6,124 nucleotides of DNA from Candidatus Methanoperedentaceae archaeon (GTDB taxonomy: Archaea > Halobacteriota > Methanosarcinia > Methanosarcinales > Methanoperedenaceae), in the NCBI GenBank assembly GCA_013331375.1, contig DUGO01000234.1, positions 1 to 6,124 of the forward strand, read 5' to 3'. This document shows positions 5,299 to 6,124 of the stretch, one piece after another. Numbering within the stretch: the first letter of the stretch is position 1; the number at the start of each line of letters is the position of its first letter. Below the pieces are notes generated by a model. That model made no database searches. It was not told the DNA's origin and worked only from the letters and a program-made list of their open reading frames with translations. The position numbers and the translations under genes were made by a program.

Positions 5299-5823
5299 TT
5301 ACCGAGTAAAAACGATCTGTACCCTATCCTTCCCGAGCTTTGATATCCTGAGGTCTTCGTTATAATATTTGCCCACGCCTTTTATCAGCCCGATGAAGAT
5401 ATCGGTCAGTCCCCGGTGTGACTTGTAGGTCATTATCAGCGTCCTGTCATTGAGCCATTCGTATCCGAATCTCGGCGGACGGGCGAATGGGATACTGTCT
5501 GTTACATTGGCATGGACACCATCCATTTTCAGGAGGAACTCCTTTGCAGAGTTCGCGCCTCTGTAATAACCATCGTATATCTTTGGGGCGTACACGTTCA
5601 TCCAGTAGTCACCGAAAGCCTCCGATGCCTGGACTGACGAAATCCGCAGCACGCTGCAGATGGATTGCAGGAGCTTTATTACTTTCTGGTCGTCCACGTT
5701 CTGGATAGGGGTGAAAAACGTGGTTCTGCTCATTCCGGCTTTATCAAGGGAATCTTCCCAGTTCTTATTCCCGAAGCGGCTCTTTACAAGATCGCCCAAA
5801 CACTGCACGATAGCGCCTTTCAT
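5299..5823 (-). CDS. Stand-alone H-NOX (haem nitric oxide/oxygen binding) sensor protein
   Basis: The 174-residue product is a single H-NOX/HNOB domain with no fused output domain, expected in the cytoplasm with one b-type haem. It opens with MKGAIV, close to the MKGTIV start of Thermoanaerobacter tengcongensis H-NOX as I recall it. His104 in KMDGVHANV is the proximal haem ligand. Pro117 in RPPRF matches the haem-distorting Pro, and Tyr133-Ser135-Arg137 in TYKSHR is the YxSxR propionate-binding motif. At the distal side, Leu9, Trp74 and Ile142 align with the Trp, Asn and Tyr that hold O2 in the Thermoanaerobacter protein. The O2-stabilising network is therefore absent, which predicts an NO (and CO) binder. 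Only Cys8 and Cys56 occur, so there is no C-terminal zinc-cysteine site. ATG at 5823 has GGAG 8 bases upstream. Its usual bacterial partners (histidine kinase, diguanylate cyclase) are not seen; its visible neighbour is CODH. Confidence 0.93.
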   Translation of the reverse strand: MKGAIVQCLGDLVKSRFGNKNWEDSLDKAGMSRTTFFTPIQNVDDQKVIKLLQSICSVLRISSVQASEAFGDYWMNVYAPKIYDGYYRGANSAKEFLLKMDGVHANVTDSIPFARPPRFGYEWLNDRTLIMTYKSHRGLTDIFIGLIKGVGKYYNEDLRISKLGKDRVQIVFTR

Positions 5824-5831
5824 TGTCGATT

Positions 5832-5835
5832 CTCC
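5832..5835 (-). promoter_or_regulatory. Shine-Dalgarno GGAG for the H-NOX gene
   Basis: GGAG on the minus strand is 8 bases before the ATG at 5823 and supports this start. Confidence 0.5.
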
Positions 5836-5875
5836 GTTATTTAGAATGTACGGTGATATATTATAGGAAAAACCC

Positions 5876-5894
5876 GGATATATATATTAAACGG
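5876..5894 (-). promoter_or_regulatory. Candidate TATA/BRE promoter of the H-NOX gene
   Basis: The minus strand reads CCGTTTAATATATATATCC. Transcription about 25 bases downstream of the AT box would start near 5857, giving a leader of roughly 35 bases. The CCGTTT-plus-AT-box layout closely resembles the CODH promoter at 5141-5161. Confidence 0.5.
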
Positions 5895-6040
5895 ACACAG
5901 GGAATTACAATGGCGTTATGAAATTGCAATACGTTTATAATGAATCATAGACTGTTCTCCCCTAGTTCTTGATAGCAGGAGGATTCATCGCTCACACGCA
6001 TAGTTTTATAACGTATGAAGCCATTTTTATTGTTAGTGCA

Positions 6041-6055
6041 TTTATTTGAAATAAA
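6041..6055. promoter_or_regulatory. Palindrome TTTATTTGAAATAAA
   Basis: Two 7-base arms mirror perfectly around a central G, 33 bases upstream of the ATG at 6089. This suits an operator or an AT-rich core promoter for the right-hand gene. Such A/T-only palindromes can also arise by chance. Confidence 0.35.
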
Positions 6056-6088
6056 AGCGTTAGAAAAACGTACCAGGTGGCAAAAAAC

Positions 6089-6124
6089 ATGGACAGACTG
6101 ATCAATACCGTTACGTTTTCAAGA
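6089..6124 (+). CDS. Start of an unidentified protein (12 codons, runs off the right edge)
   Basis: An ATG at 6089 is followed by 12 open codons (MDRLINTVTFSR) to the window end. AGGTGG at 6075-6080 lies 8 bases upstream, and a TATA-like TTTTATAAC at 6004-6012 precedes it. The translation signals make this a likely gene start. Twelve residues are too few to assign a family. It is divergent from H-NOX, so it could be a partner of the sensor; nothing in the sequence proves that. Confidence 0.5.
   Translation, partial: MDRLINTVTFSR

Larger units (their letters stand above)
5824..6088. other. Divergent regulatory region between H-NOX and the plus-strand gene at 6089
   Basis: These 265 A+T-rich bases contain no supportable gene. 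They hold the H-NOX promoter (5876-5894), a distant inverted pair ATGAATC (5940-5946)/GATTCAT (5982-5988), a TTTTATAAC TATA candidate at 6004-6012 for the right-hand gene, and a 15-base palindrome at 6041-6055. An AGGAGG-like word near 5977-5982 has no usable start codon after it. Confidence 0.55.

Noticed and set aside
5969..6049. A 26-codon hydrophobic frame starting at TTG 5969, with a nearby AGGAGG-like word
   Set aside because: The AGGAGG-like word lies after the TTG, inside the frame, so it cannot serve that start. No proper start codon follows it at a useful distance. It is probably chance or part of the divergent promoter region.
1..6124. tRNA, rRNA or CRISPR array
   Set aside because: No cloverleaf, conserved rRNA stretch or regularly spaced repeats were found by eye on either strand. 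A covariance-model scan was not possible here.

Overview
The window looks archaeal. Candidate promoters are TATA/BRE-like (AT-rich boxes next to short A-rich elements) rather than -35/-10 pairs. Ribosome-binding sites are GGAGG or GGTGG. The gene set (stand-alone Ni-carbon monoxide dehydrogenase, H-NOX haem sensor, exported lipocalin-like protein, DDE transposase) would fit a methanogenic or methane-oxidising euryarchaeote of the Methanosarcinales type. That placement is inference; there is no rRNA or marker gene here.

Layout from left to right. Positions 1-542 (minus) hold the N-terminal half of an IS transposase, open to the left edge. Positions 653-1606 (minus) encode a membrane-anchored alpha/beta hydrolase with a full Ser-Asp-His set. 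Positions 1622-1916 are a divergent intergenic region with a good plus-strand promoter and a hairpin. Positions 1917-3000 (plus) encode an exported CrtC/AttH-type lipocalin-like protein broken by two separate one-base deletions. It converges on a 653-residue CooS-type carbon monoxide dehydrogenase at 3047-5008 (minus), which has all recognisable cluster ligands. Upstream of that gene lie a structured leader, a TATA box and repeated TTTCAA-type motifs. Positions 5299-5823 (minus) encode a stand-alone H-NOX protein with the haem-ligand His and the YxSxR motif. A divergent region leads to the first 12 codons of a plus-strand gene at 6089.

The most interesting part is 5009-5900. The H-NOX and dehydrogenase genes run in the same direction, but each seems to have its own promoter. 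The two promoters share a CCGTTT element beside an alternating AT box. The dehydrogenase mRNA would start with a leader of about 110 nucleotides that is rich in inverted repeats. A haem-based gas sensor (probably for NO) next to a CO-oxidising enzyme suggests a gas- or redox-responsive unit. The sequence shows the adjacency and the shared motif; the regulatory link is inferred.

The left part (transposase, hydrolase, broken lipocalin gene) looks like accessory, decaying sequence. Almost all other open frames, including long plus-strand ones over 3021-4376, are antisense shadows of the dehydrogenase gene.
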